The notes beneath the pieces were generated by a model. The model did no database searches, was not told the origin of the DNA, and saw only the letters and a program-made list of their open reading frames with translations. A stretch of 64,000 bases of DNA from Symbiodinium natans (taxonomy: Eukaryota; Sar; Dinophyceae; Suessiales; Symbiodiniaceae). The translations under genes were made by a program, and so were the position numbers. Shown in pieces: positions 1 through 11,700 of this stretch (the stretch's first letter is position 1; each line of letters begins with the position of its first letter). Location of the stretch: positions 1 to 64,000 of the forward strand of contig CAJNDS010000765.1 of the NCBI GenBank assembly GCA_905221605.1, given 5' to 3'.

Positions 1-344
1 CCCCCCCCCCCCCTTAAGCCCCCCCTTAAGCCCCCCCTTAAGCCCCCCCTTAAGCCCCCCCTTTATGAAATTTTACAAGATCAGTGTTCACAGACTGGCT
101 TGATCACACAATCCAGAATACACAAGATGCACAGCAAAGTCACTTGATGCAATCACTCACTCAGCAATCTTGTTTGTGCCGCCTTGAGCCAAAGCACCGA
201 GTCAATGCTCATGTTGAGCATGTCGCTGTGCCAATGCTTCTCTGGAAGCATGCCAATTGTGACCTTATATTCTAACACTTTAAGCCCCCCTTAAGCCCCC
301 CCCTTAAGCCCCCCCTTTAAGCCCCCCTTTAAGCCCCCCTTTAA
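1..344. repeat. C-rich TTAAG satellite array, left part
   Basis: Tandem units of about 10-11 bp made of a C run plus TTAAG fill 1-65 and 278-344. The stretch between them is a solo LTR. The same array resumes at 16912 on the far side of the large LTR element, so 1-344 and 16912-17120 were once one continuous satellite that was split by insertions. Nothing coding is visible. Confidence 0.85.
66..277 (-). mobile_element. Solo LTR (212 bp) with 5-bp target duplication
   Basis: The segment starts TGAAATTTTACAAGATCAG and ends TTCTAACA. It is flanked by the direct repeat CTTTA (61-65 and 278-282), the expected 5-bp target-site duplication. Its ends resemble the LTR of the large element that follows (TGAAAT... 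CCTAACA), and the interior shares phrases such as gagccaaagca, so it belongs to a related family. No internal region or second LTR is present, which is what LTR-LTR recombination leaves behind. Orientation is inferred from similarity to the minus-strand neighbour. Confidence 0.8.
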
Positions 345-647
345 TGAAATGTTCAAAGGTCACTTTCTGTACAATATTAGACTGTATGTAAACTACCAAA
401 CACATGACTGTTCAATCAATGGTCTTGACCACACCACAATACAAGCATACAACTGTCAGATGCAATCTCTCGCTCAGCAATCTTTTGTGTCACTTGGGCT
501 GAGCCAATCTTTAGGCACTTGAGCCAGTCTTGAGCCAAAGCATCATGGACATGGCAATGTCCACACGCCAATGTTCTCTGTCAGTGTTGCATGTTGTTCA
601 TGCAATGGACAATGTGCATGTGCAGGAAGTAAAGCTCAATCCTAACA
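345..647 (-). repeat. 3' LTR of the large non-coding element
   Basis: 303 bp, TG...CA. It aligns with 16612-16911 over its full length with a few substitutions (for example at the 7th base) and one 3-bp indel in the segment after tcaatcaat. The base run just inside it (648-657) reads CAAGGGACGG on the minus strand, a weak polypurine tract candidate. Confidence 0.85.
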
Positions 648-3600
648 CCGTCCCTTGAATGAATGCTTCAGCAATCATTCACACTAACAGCTTTACAACA
701 TATGACTGTACAACAATTCTTGATGCTGCCGACCTTCTTGGGGGTCAATCTTCATTTTGTTCTAGGGCAGTCATCTGTTACTTGGTAAAACAAAGACAAG
801 GGTCTGGAACTGGCATCTTGTGGCCAATTTCTTGTTCTAGAGTTCCATGACCTTTACAATCGCAAGATCAACAACTGCTTTGAATGAATGACTTAGCAAT
901 CATCCAAACACAGCTTACTCGCAGTCAATAGAACCAGAAACTAGAGACCAGTGAATCAGAAAGCGTTTTTCTGCCAACGGGGCTCAATGAGCTCAGTTCT
1001 TCTTCACGTCAAGACTGCAATAACTTTTGGTTGCAGTCAACCTATCCGAAGGCATTCTTGGATTTGTCAATCTTTCTGCACCAAAGGCTCGTCGCTTCGT
1101 GTGACATTCTGAGAAATGGCTTTGATGTCACAATGAGTAGGCCAATGTGACTCAACATGCTCAATACGGCAGGTCTTGCAACATAGGTGGAGTTGCAATG
1201 ACTTTCCAGATCCAAGTTCAATACGGTGTCCAACACCATACCGAAGATCTCAATGAAAGCAATCCAATCGCAATCATTCGTCTTCTTCCGGAAACAACGC
1301 AAAACATCCCATGAGGCAGTCACTAGCAGACTGCAAACAAAACCAATCACTGTTCGTGCAATTGAAATCTGCAGCATGAGAACAATGACAGAACCAAACT
1401 AATTTGGTAAAACCTCAATACTGTGCGAAGAGGTTCAAAAGAAGCAGCTGACCAATGAGCAATGCTGAGACAACGCTGTCACTCAAGTAGGACCAGCCAG
1501 GTTGCATCCAACGCAATCCAGAAGATTCCCACGCGCAGGTTTGCAACGGCGATCAATACGCTGCTTTAGAGCAGGGTCAAGGAAGCAATCTCAAATCTGC
1601 ACTCCGAAAGAATGACCCTTCTCACAACTTGCAGAACCGAGCTATGCCACGTAGAGATAGCAATGCCGGATATATGGCTTCCTGAAACCAGTGTATGTCA
1701 ACCGCGAAGAAGATATCACCAATCGACTCGGCCTGAAACAAAATGGTAGATAAGCAAAGCAACCAATGAAACCATTCCATCATCCAAAGAACTCTCATGC
1801 ACTGATACAGTTGCCAATAAAAGTCTGACTCCACGCAAAACTTGAATTCCAATCCTACACAACTATGGGTTGTGAGCTATACAACTTTGGGTTATGAGCC
1901 CAATGAGGCGTTCCACCAAGCTCGCGGCTACCAGCGACGCTACCAGCGATATTCGATCTCACTGTGGTCGAATGAATGCAATGACTCGGTTTGCACATAG
2001 AAAAAATACGGAAATAAAGAATCACAAATAATAATAATGAGTTCACAAGTGCTGGTAAATACCACGAAGACGAAGCAACTGCGAATACCTCCAGCAACTG
2101 CGAATGCCTCCAAGCATATGTCAATCCCAATCAAAAATCCATCGTCTCGCTCTCAATGACCAGAGTGGTCAATGCATAACGTTTGCAGAATAACCAATCA
2201 CCACCAGTGTCCATATTAGCTCTTCGTGGCCGTCATAAAATCAAGCGTCATTGGCGATGTCCCCTGCAATATACATAGGACCATCTGTCAAAGGGCAACG
2301 TCAAACCGTAAAATCACAATCGCATCGGCGAAGTGTGCGATGTAAGGATCAATGGCACTCAACAATTGCCATGAAGAAACATCACGCGGAAGCAATATCC
2401 GCACAACGCGAAGATCAGAAGCAAGGAATATCAGACACCACCAATCCTTCGTGCATCCTGCTCAATCCAGCATGTTGCCATAGTATCTGGCACTTTTCGG
2501 GCAACAATACAGACAATCTCGCCAGTCTTCTTCTCGTAAAGCAACGCTCTAAACCAAGAGGCATTTGAAAACGGGCTACCTCTCGCTAGAAAAGCAGCAA
2601 AGCAATCAGCTGTAGGAAATCATGCTGCAATCCTGCAACGATGCAGTGAACCAGACACAAGCTCGGCTCATTCCACACCTGTCAACAGCTTCTCGAGGTC
2701 AATAAGCTGTTATCAGCCAAGCGCTGGGGCAATGAACTCCAGAGGATGAGCGCGTCGCCAGAAAACCACAATGCCACTGACATGTTATATCAGGAGAAAT
2801 GGGTAAGCCACTTCGTCGCAATCGGCACCATGCAGAAAATAGCAGCACTCGTTCGCGCAATTGTTCACCAATCTCACACGCTGACTGCAATGTAGCACAC
2901 ACCGCCAAAGTGAAGGAACAATGCTTCATCTTGTGATCAGTCTGCGGAACGCAAACCAATCTGCTGCGGTCTTGAAAGAAGGAACTTGAATCACGCACTC
3001 AATCTGCAAGCAGCACAGGTAGTGACGATGAGCTGCTGCACAATGAAACTGAGTATCTGTGCTGGGCAACACAAACTCAATCCGAGGACTTGCCAATGCC
3101 TCGCACTGTACAATGCAAAGCCATCTTCGTGAATCTCGATTGTCTTGTTATGGCAATCCGAAGAACCAAAAAGCAATCACTGGCACTGAAGGAAAAATCA
3201 TCAGTCATGTACTCAATACAAACTGTGAAGTCAAAGTCTGCAATAATACTCTTCTGCCATCTGCACAGTCAAACCAATCCGAGTGGACATGCAGTTCGTG
3301 GAATCATCAAAGGTGTCTCCAATTGTTGAAGCTATACAGCTCTACAAGAATACAACCAGTCTGAACAAACGAAGTCCTAGGGATAAGGCTCAAAGCAATC
3401 CCGCGGAAACCATCTCCAGCAGAATGAATGGCAACCATTTGTCCTTACCACTTGTACTCGTCACTCGTCGCAAAGAAAACGCAATCGCAGTACTGGAGAA
3501 AACCATGGCTACAATCAGGGATCAAGGCGTAGGACGAATCAGCAATCGCATCTGCCAGTTTCAAGAAAGAAAACAACAACACTAGGTCAAGGCCAATCAG

Positions 3601-4150
3601 AATGGTCGCTTCTTCTATGTACAAGAAGAGGTCTCCTGAAGGAACAATGGAGGAAAATCACCTACCAATGTTTCCTTAGGTCTGGCTCCTACATACAATT
3701 GCTCCTCGGCAATAGGAAACAACTTCGGGCAATTCACCCTTTGATCGGTTCCTGAGGTTCCTAAACTCAATCATTCAAAACAGGCTCATCAAAACAACAC
3801 TAGACCACAATGCTCTCGCGAACTTTCTGGCAGTCCAATCCTAACGAGCAACATGACCGAAAGCTAAACGCAGCACAGATAGGGTCCGGGCAATGAGCAA
3901 CTGTAACTAAGGCCTGGACGGCGGACAACAACAAGCAGCTGAGCAATGTGCATCAGTGATATCAACAAATCTGGCACCGAATTTCGACGCAAAGAAGCGC
4001 AATCGGCTCTTCACGACATCAATCTCTAAGATGCAAAGAAAGCAAACCACACGACAGCTCGACCAACGAAGTACAAATATAGCCCAAATCAGCCACTCAA
4101 TCAACGCATAAATCAGATCAACAATTCAAGCCTTCAGGCAATACCTGGAG
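648..4150 (-). other. 3' internal part of the large non-coding element
   Basis: About 3.5 kb without a recognisable gene. Short ORFs of 60-110 codons occur on both strands but none resembles a retroelement or host protein. The composition is moderately A/C-rich on the plus strand, with many CAATC repeats. It ends in the TGGAG copy (4146-4150) that was duplicated when the nested copia inserted. Confidence 0.7.
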
Positions 4151-4284
4151 TGAAAATGTTTTGAACTCTCAAAGACGCCTGCAGATGCAACTCGATCTCA
4201 AAGTGAAACATGTGAGTGCATGAAATACTGCAAAGCAAATCACATGATAAAATGGGGACTTTCGATACGGCAAAATGTTCAACA
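4151..4284 (-). repeat. 3' LTR of copia element 1
   Basis: 134 bp, begins TGAAAATGTTTTGAAC and ends AATGTTCAACA. By reading it is identical to 12432-12565. The inner neighbour at 4285-4293 reads GAGGCGGGG on the minus strand, a plausible polypurine tract for plus-strand DNA priming. Confidence 0.92.
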
Positions 4285-4819
4285 CCCCGCCTCGATGCTG
4301 CATTGAGCTGGCGGAATGCTTGCTTCGTCTACTTCACATTTGCCGATGCCCCACAAGAAACAACAACATACTTAGTTCAGGATTGCACTCCAAAAGTCTT
4401 GGCGTCTTCTAAGCTCTGCCTCGAAGGTCTTTGGCTTAGCTTCCACTACGCAGCACTGTACAGCTACGGCCTATGCAGAATCTCTTCCCACCGGCTGGTG
4501 AGGACAGAGATGTAGATGCTTGTATGGCCCAAGCGCAAGCACACAAGGTCTTTTGAAGATCTCGTCAGAGATTGTGATGGCCTAATTACCATCAGGGCAC
4601 GATTGCCCTCTGCGGGTTCAGGGTGCTCCACACCCATCACAGTCGATGTCGGGTTGTCAAGGATTGACACCAAATTGGTGTGGCAAGTTGTGGTGACGTT
4701 ACAGAACACAAGGACTGGCAAGTGAAGTTTCATGAGCATCACAAGCTATGTACACGAAGCTATATACATGCGACCACTGCGCAGCATCATGAACATTTCC
4801 AAGTGGAAACTGAATTGTC

Positions 4820-5773
4820 TCATCCCCCACATTCCTTGCATGGCTTGAAACCTCGTCTGATGGCCTCACGCCTGCTGTACCTCAATACTCGCTTTGCACA
4901 CTTCAGTTTAGGACATTCCCGCACACTGTGGAACGCATATCCACGGCTCGCGGTCACGAACACGATGCGATGCCCTTGCGGGTCCCTGACTGACATGTGG
5001 TCTGGTGTTTGTGGTGGTGCATCGCACTGCTCAAGGATCGGCAAAGCATTCTCACGCAACCAAGCATTAAGATTTGCCTCAACCTCACTCCAAGATGTGC
5101 TCGCACTCGGCTGCGTAGCGCCCGGCACTGCAGTTGACGGTGCAGCTGTCGGGTCTGGTTCATCATCGCTTGTGTCTCCTTCGGTGGCTTGCTGCTGCAA
5201 GTTAAGGTTAGGGTCTGTCTTAGGGATCTCGGCGGGTTCGGGACCTATCCTATCCCCAGGAACCGAAACCCCACCAACCTTTATGTGCACGCTCACCGTG
5301 GGTGCACTTGCTGCTCCTGCCTCAGCAGTCTCACGAAGTTGCGACGCTCTGCTCCGTCGGCAGCAGAAACAGATGCATACCATCACAAGGATTGTGCTTT
5401 GTGCAAGCATCAGGCTCGCCTGCGGGTGATTAACCATGAAGTCATGGATCAAGAAAATCGCATGTAGCACTCTTTCAAGAAAACTCCACAGCATGCTCTC
5501 GTAGCCACCATCAGCCTCATCGCCTGTGTCTCGGCCCAAGGCGTCTGCACTGGTATTGGGCTCATCTGGGTTGACACCAGCAATGTTGTCAAGCTGAAGG
5601 ATTAACGCAAGAACCTGAAGAACTTGTTGCACGTTAACTGATCCCTTCTTGACTACTCTGCAAATCTTCCGTCGCGATTCGTGATCAAGCAGCTCAGATT
5701 CACTGACCACCTGGAACCCATTGTCCTTGCAGCGCACGTTCAGCCTTCCAAGCAGGAACTCAATCCTCTCAGG
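4820..5773 (-). CDS. Third ORF of copia element 1: membrane segment plus Ada-like zinc motif
   Basis: 317 codons in the same frame as Gag-Pol, separated from it by a single TAG (5774-5776). There is no ATG in the first ~80 codons, so readthrough of the TAG, splicing or a non-AUG start would be needed. What can be seen: an acidic N-terminal part, one hydrophobic helix at about 5360-5419 (MLAQSTILVMVCICFCC, then Arg/Ser), a Pro/Ser/Thr-rich linker, and a C-terminal module in which His, Cys, Cys and a final PCKEC are spaced as in Ada-type or YHxxxC...PCxxC zinc modules (FHSVRECPKLKC, then GFKPCKECGG). It sits where retrovirus-like elements carry env, but nothing resembles a fusion glycoprotein. 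Function unknown. Alternatively it was one polyprotein with Pol, now broken by a nonsense change. Confidence 0.65.
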   Translation of the reverse strand, partial: PERIEFLLGRLNVRCKDNGFQVVSESELLDHESRRKICRVVKKGSVNVQQVLQVLALILQLDNIAGVNPDEPNTSADALGRDTGDEADGGYESMLWSFLERVLHAIFLIHDFMVNHPQASLMLAQSTILVMVCICFCCRRSRASQLRETAEAGAASAPTVSVHIKVGGVSVPGDRIGPEPAEIPKTDPNLNLQQQATEGDTSDDEPDPTAAPSTAVPGATQPSASTSWSEVEANLNAWLRENALPILEQCDAPPQTPDHMSVRDPQGHRIVFVTASRGYAFHSVRECPKLKCAKRVLRYSRREAIRRGFKPCKECGG

Positions 5774-8700
5774 CTAAAGTGCTTTCGTCGGCAAATCCGA
5801 CACGTTGTCTCCCGTGCCCACGGGAATCACCTCAAGGAGTTTCTCCTGAGTCTTTTGCTGCAGCCACAGCAACTTCCCGTCTATGTGCCGCGTTCGGCCT
5901 ACCCCCTGACGATTGCCAAGGGATCTGGCGGCAGCATTGTCGCATAGGCACGACAACTTCACATCAAGGTCTGGGCACACGTGGCATATGCAGTTTTGCA
6001 ACAGGATGGCGGTGGCGCTGCCTGCAACAAGCGAGTTATACTCGGCTTCACACGATGACAGGCTTATAACCTTTTGCGTGTGAGAGCTTGAATACAGCAG
6101 TTGGCCATCCCATACCACGCAACAAGCGGACACGCTGCGGCGTGTGCGTTTGTCTCCACTCCAGTCGCTGTCTGAGAACATTTCGAGCACTGAGGTTTTG
6201 TGCTCAGACACACGGTTGCACACCAGCCCCTTTCCCAAGGTTGGCTTTGAAAGCCCGATCACATGTGACCGATGGGAACTCACATAGCTCGTGAGGTGCC
6301 TTAGCAGTTTCCAGCACCCTTGCGTAGGCTTGTGTGCACGGGTCGCGAGATACCGGATGCCGAACTGAGATGCCAGCAAATCAACGCTCAGATACATGAG
6401 TATCCCCAAGGCAGATCTGTAGCGCGTCGCCGTCTCCGGATCAAGCTCTGGGTCTGGCTCAGAATCAGTTGGCAATCCCCCAGTTGGGAACGGTGCTGCC
6501 TTGGACCTCGCCTTTGCACCTGATAAACCCGTTACTTGAAGAAGTTTGTCCAAGTACTTAACGTCAGGCTCTACAACCAAAAGCTCAGGGCTCACAAGGA
6601 CGTGGCGCCTCTTCAGAAAAGTTACTTCTTCTCCTACTGAACGGATCCAATCAACCGAAACTTTGAATTTGCTTTTCAGGTGCCTCTCTAGGTCCTCCAA
6701 GCGTTTCACAGGTCCTGTGCACAGCATGTCGTCGACGTGCACCATGCCTGCCCCGGCTGGCTTTGGAATTCTGAACAAGACAGGCTGTTCGGCAAGCGGC
6801 TCTGCCTCAACAGCTGTTTTGATTTCCTGCATGAAATCCCGAAACCAGGTAGCCGACCCGTCTCTCTGCCCCGGCAGCATGCGTAGTAGCCTGAACCACT
6901 GGCCATTCACTTTGGTCAGGGTTTCATGCTCTTGCTTGCACTGGAGAAAAGCGTCTGAAACGTCAAGGCTCATCAGTGCCCATCCTTCGTGGAAGTGGCG
7001 AACGAAGAGGGCCGGTATGATGCGCAGCATGCACTGTGTCGTGGTCGGGGCAAAGAGATGCTGTCTCTCTGGATCCAAATGTGCAAACTCTCTTGCGACT
7101 AACCTGGATCTCCTCAGCCACTTCTTTTCGCCACCCAAAGTTTTAGCACGCCAGCTGCGTACATACTTGGATGACAACGTCCTGTGGCCTGGCTGCCACG
7201 ATTGCATTTGCTCAAGCACACTGCTGCCCAGGAGGCGTGCAAGTTCGAATGCGTCCGCTGCAGCATCAATTTCTGCTTGCTCAGATGCACTGCACTGTGG
7301 CTCGACTTCGCTGAAAGGCTTGATCAAGATTGAAGGGATGTCAAGGTCAGAACCAGGCTGTTCTGCCCACTCACTTTGATTGTCATCCTGGTCTTCGCAA
7401 TCAAGAAATTGCTCTGCACTTTCGTCTACCAACTCAATGGATTCATCAAGATGGAACATTTCTGCATCATGTGCACTAACTTGCAAAGCATCAAGCCTCA
7501 GCTTCTTCCGGGCTGGTGCATCCCCGCCTGTGTGCTCAGCGGCATGCCTCACGACTCCTGGTGGCAACATGTCCTCTGCTTGGTCCACGCTCGCCATAGG
7601 AGAATCTAGGGGGGCGACCCCTATTGGTGTTTCAGCCTGTGGCGGCTGAAGCGGTGTTGAGCTCATGGGCGTAGGCGGCTCAGGTGTGTATGCAGCTGGC
7701 ATGCGTGGTGGTGGTGGCACAAGCTCCGAAAGCATGGCATCGTCAGGCAACAAGTGTTCTGGAAAGGGCATGGGACGCTCTGATGCTCCCTGCTGCGACG
7801 GCACTTCGGCCACTTGCTCATGTGCCGCCTCTCCTGCCTCTTCCCCGCCTGCGCTCAACGCCTCTGCCTGAGTCTTCTGTTTGCGGGCTTGGCCAACTTG
7901 TCCTGCAAGGAACGACGCCTGTGTCCACGGCATGTCTACCAGACTGGCACACATTGTCGCTAGATATTGCTTAGGCAACCTGCGGATGGATCTGGAAGAT
8001 AGCATGTAACCCCCTTCAGTGACTCCAAAATGCAAGTCTGAAACCGGAAGTTTCCCTAGCCAAAGCATTTTGCACCATCTAGCTTTTCCTTTTATGGAAC
8101 TTTTGACACGGGCAAACACTGTCTCCCCAAAACACACCAATTTGCCTAGGTACGGCCGCCCATTTATCACGTGAAAAGCACTTAGATCATTTTGCCTAGA
8201 CATCCGCATGTGCAACCACGCGGCGTGGCGCCAAGCATAGGCGTGCATCGGGTGGCTGGACCCGATGGTGGTCTCTGCCCGCTCTTCGAATTGGTCCAAG
8301 ATGCATCCTGCCAATTGTCTGATGCCGTCTATGCTCTGCTCGGCCTCGTTGCCCTGATGATCACTCGCCTCCGTCTGCTCAAGATGGGTCTGGAGGCCCA
8401 TTTTGCTGCGGAAGGCCTTGATGCCTCGTTGCAGGGCCAGGCAGGCCGGCTCTGAGTCTGACCTTATGGTGCATGTTTGGTGGCCACAGTAGTTCAAGAA
8501 TCTGCAAGTTTCGGCAACAAGGTACTTGAAAGCGATTGTGCCACCTTTGGCAGGTGTCGGAATGGCATGGACTGCACCAGTGTGGGAATCCTTCAACACC
8601 AGCACCACAAGTTTCTCTTGCGTGTGACCTTCAAACTGGGCAGGAGTGCGCCTACCAGTACCTTCAAACTGGGCAGGAGTGCGCCTACCAGTATATGCAA

Positions 8701-11700
8701 AATCCATGCAGCACACGGAATCCTCACGCACATCTGGCTTTGCACGCACATGCTTATCTGCTTTAGCTCTGAACCTCACGCAATGCGGGCACCAGTCAGC
8801 ATAAGGCATGTGACTCAACTCGTGGCGCCTCTGCTCCTCAGCCGTGGGTGCTTCCACGAACTTTTGCTCACGCAACGGCTCACGCCCATCTGTCTGGAAC
8901 TCGTGCTGCTGCAGCAGCTCCTGTGTCTTCAGGTGCTGCTCTATCCTCTGGAGGACAGTCTTCTTGCCCCCTGACTTGCCTATCCCAAGGACTTGGCATG
9001 CCGTTCTAAGGGTGCTAAGGGTACAACCCAAGTGAAGCTCTATGCCATTCACGATTACATGCCCTTGAGCTGGCACATCCTCGGCTTGAACAAGTGGTCC
9101 AACGCCTCCACCATCATCACCAGTAGCAACATTTTCATCGTGCTCATCATGCTCTTCAAAATTCATTGCATCATCTGGCACATCAGGAAAATCATCATCA
9201 GGCGGTGCTGCTGAAGGCATGGCATTGGGCACACGAGAGAACAAGCTGTCGATGTTCACGGGATGCACAGACCCGATGGTGATGGTCTGACGGTTCACCG
9301 GAGGGGCAATCTCGCAATCTGCTTGATCAAGATTTTCCACAAGGCTGTTGACCTCGATCACTTGCCAGCCTGTGGGTCTCTGCTGCAGTGTCGTCCTGTA
9401 TGCCACCCCTTTGTGCCCAAGTGGGACTGTCACATCAAGGAAGTTTGTGGTATAATCTCTACGGGCAAAGATGCCGGGCTGAACCTCGACAAACTTATCC
9501 GGCAGGCTTAACCAAACATCCCCAACCGTTAGCGCCATCACAGCTCTGTCGGCCTCGTGATTAGTACACACTGATACATTCATGATTGTTCCAGTGGCGT
9601 GCAAGGAATTGTGGCGATAATGCAATGGTACACGGATCGCATTGTCCGGGCTCGTCAAGAAAGGGGTATTGTCGGTATGTATCAGATTCCAACCCCGTTT
9701 GAGGAGTTTCCCCACACTAAACAACGGTTGCGTCACACTCCCCAACAACCACCTTTCCTTGAACTGAACCCCATCTATGTCAAGCACTGCCGTCCTCATT
9801 TGTGATCCCGAAATCACACTTCCCTGAGCATCACGATAGCTGTTTGTCGTGATGCCGCCAGCAACCCCAACATGGCGCCAGGATTCGGGCAGGCACGACT
9901 CGTCCGAGCCTGAGTCTATCACTAGCTCTTTTGTGGTTCCTGGCATGTCAGAGGTCACTGCGCGCACGCACAGCGCATCGCGCGCATCAGCACTCTTCTG
10001 AGTCATCAATGCGTGCCTTATCCTTGCCGGGACATGCTTGCTGACTTCACACTTGCGCTTGGTGTTGCATTCGGCGGCAAAGTTGCTCGCATGGGTGCTC
10101 AAACACGCAGCTGCACAGGCAGGCCTGTCACTAGGCATCAAGTTGATACCACATAGTTCGCCCTCAGGCACGGTCCAGGCACCATCTTCATCTGCATATG
10201 ACATGTCAAACATCTCAACGCTGGTGCTTGGAACAACAGGCTGCAACTCGGCTGGCTTAGGTGAAGTCACCGCTGCATTTGCAACCGATTGGCACAAACT
10301 CACAAAGCTCAACCAACTCGGGTCAGGGTCGTCCTGGCGGGATTGCCCATCACACATGAGCACTGCATTGATGCGACCCTCTTGGCAAATGGTGAACTCC
10401 GGGCTTGTCATGTCAATCGCAACACGAGCAACACGATGCTGGGTGGTGGCAGTGCTTGGCGCAACTTGAGAAACTGAAGGTCCGAGCGTGCTCACAGTCG
10501 TTGCAGCGTCGGAAGGTTGCCCAGATGGTGCATTCTGGACTGCTTGGACACGCGGTGCACTCCAACACTCACTGGCATAATGACCCTTCTTACCGCAATT
10601 ATGACATGTTCCCTTTGCACGCTGGCCTTTACCTGTGCCTGGGCTTTCTTGGTGGGGACCTTTGCCTTTGGGCTGCCTCTCCTTGCCTTTGCCTTTGGGA
10701 TGCCTCTCCTTGCCTTTGCCTTTGGGCTGCCTCTCCTTGCCTTTGCCTTTGGGATGTTTCTCCTTCCCTTTGCCTTTGGGATGCCTCTCCTTGTCCCTGC
10801 GGATCAACGCATCCACTTCCATGGGCACTGGCGATTGCTCTTGCCCAGCACTTGGCGCCATGGGCACCACACCCAAAGCCTGGTGCATCTTCGCTGAGGT
10901 CCAGGAGGTGGTCGTCACCTCATAGCCCAGGACGTAATCCCTGATGCTCTGGTATGTGCTAGCTTCAGACATTTGCAGCTGCACATGTTGTCTCAGCGCA
11001 TGAGGCAGGCAACGGACGAGTGTCCCTAGCATCACGTGCTCACCTGGCGAGTTGTTGGTGACCTTGCGATATTCTTCAGCTACCCTTTCTAACCCCTGAA
11101 TTTGTTCACGAAGGCTCCGGTCTTTCGTGAAGGTTGGCAGGCTCATCAAGGCGTTCAGAAGGGCTAAACCTCGGAACTTGGTTCGTGGTGCAAACGTGTT
11201 TGTCAGGACTCTCCAAACCTCCAGGCCACTCTTGTCAGACACTTGGCGAAGGATGGCTTTAGGCTTTGCACGCAGAACACTGGCAAGGATTGCAAACAGC
11301 CGCTGGGATCTCGCGACGCGGGCTGCGTCGGCTGTGCTCAGATCCACTGGCGTGTTGAGGTTTTCCTCCACGATCTTGAGGTCCGTTTCGTACTCATGAT
11401 CTGCGAAGACTAGCCAGGTTCGAAAGCTATGACTCCATTCAGCCCATTGAGCAACATCATTGTCATGCACAGCACTGCCAAACTCCGTAGGACGGTTCAA
11501 GATCTTATTTGCATCGGCAAACCCCGCTGTACCACTCGAACTTGAGGGCCGGGCAACGGCTGCTTGAGCAGCCTGTGCTGCAGCTTGGGCCGTCTCGACC
11601 ATCTGCGCCATCAGCATCTGCATCTGGGCCATGTCAAGCTGTCCTGCTGCAGGGCTGCCTGGGAGGAACGGGTTTCCACTGCCACTGGCTGTGGCTTCCT

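Noticed and set aside
4680..5429. Plus-strand frame of 249 codons
   Set aside because: Antisense to the third ORF of element 1, which has convincing motifs on the minus strand.
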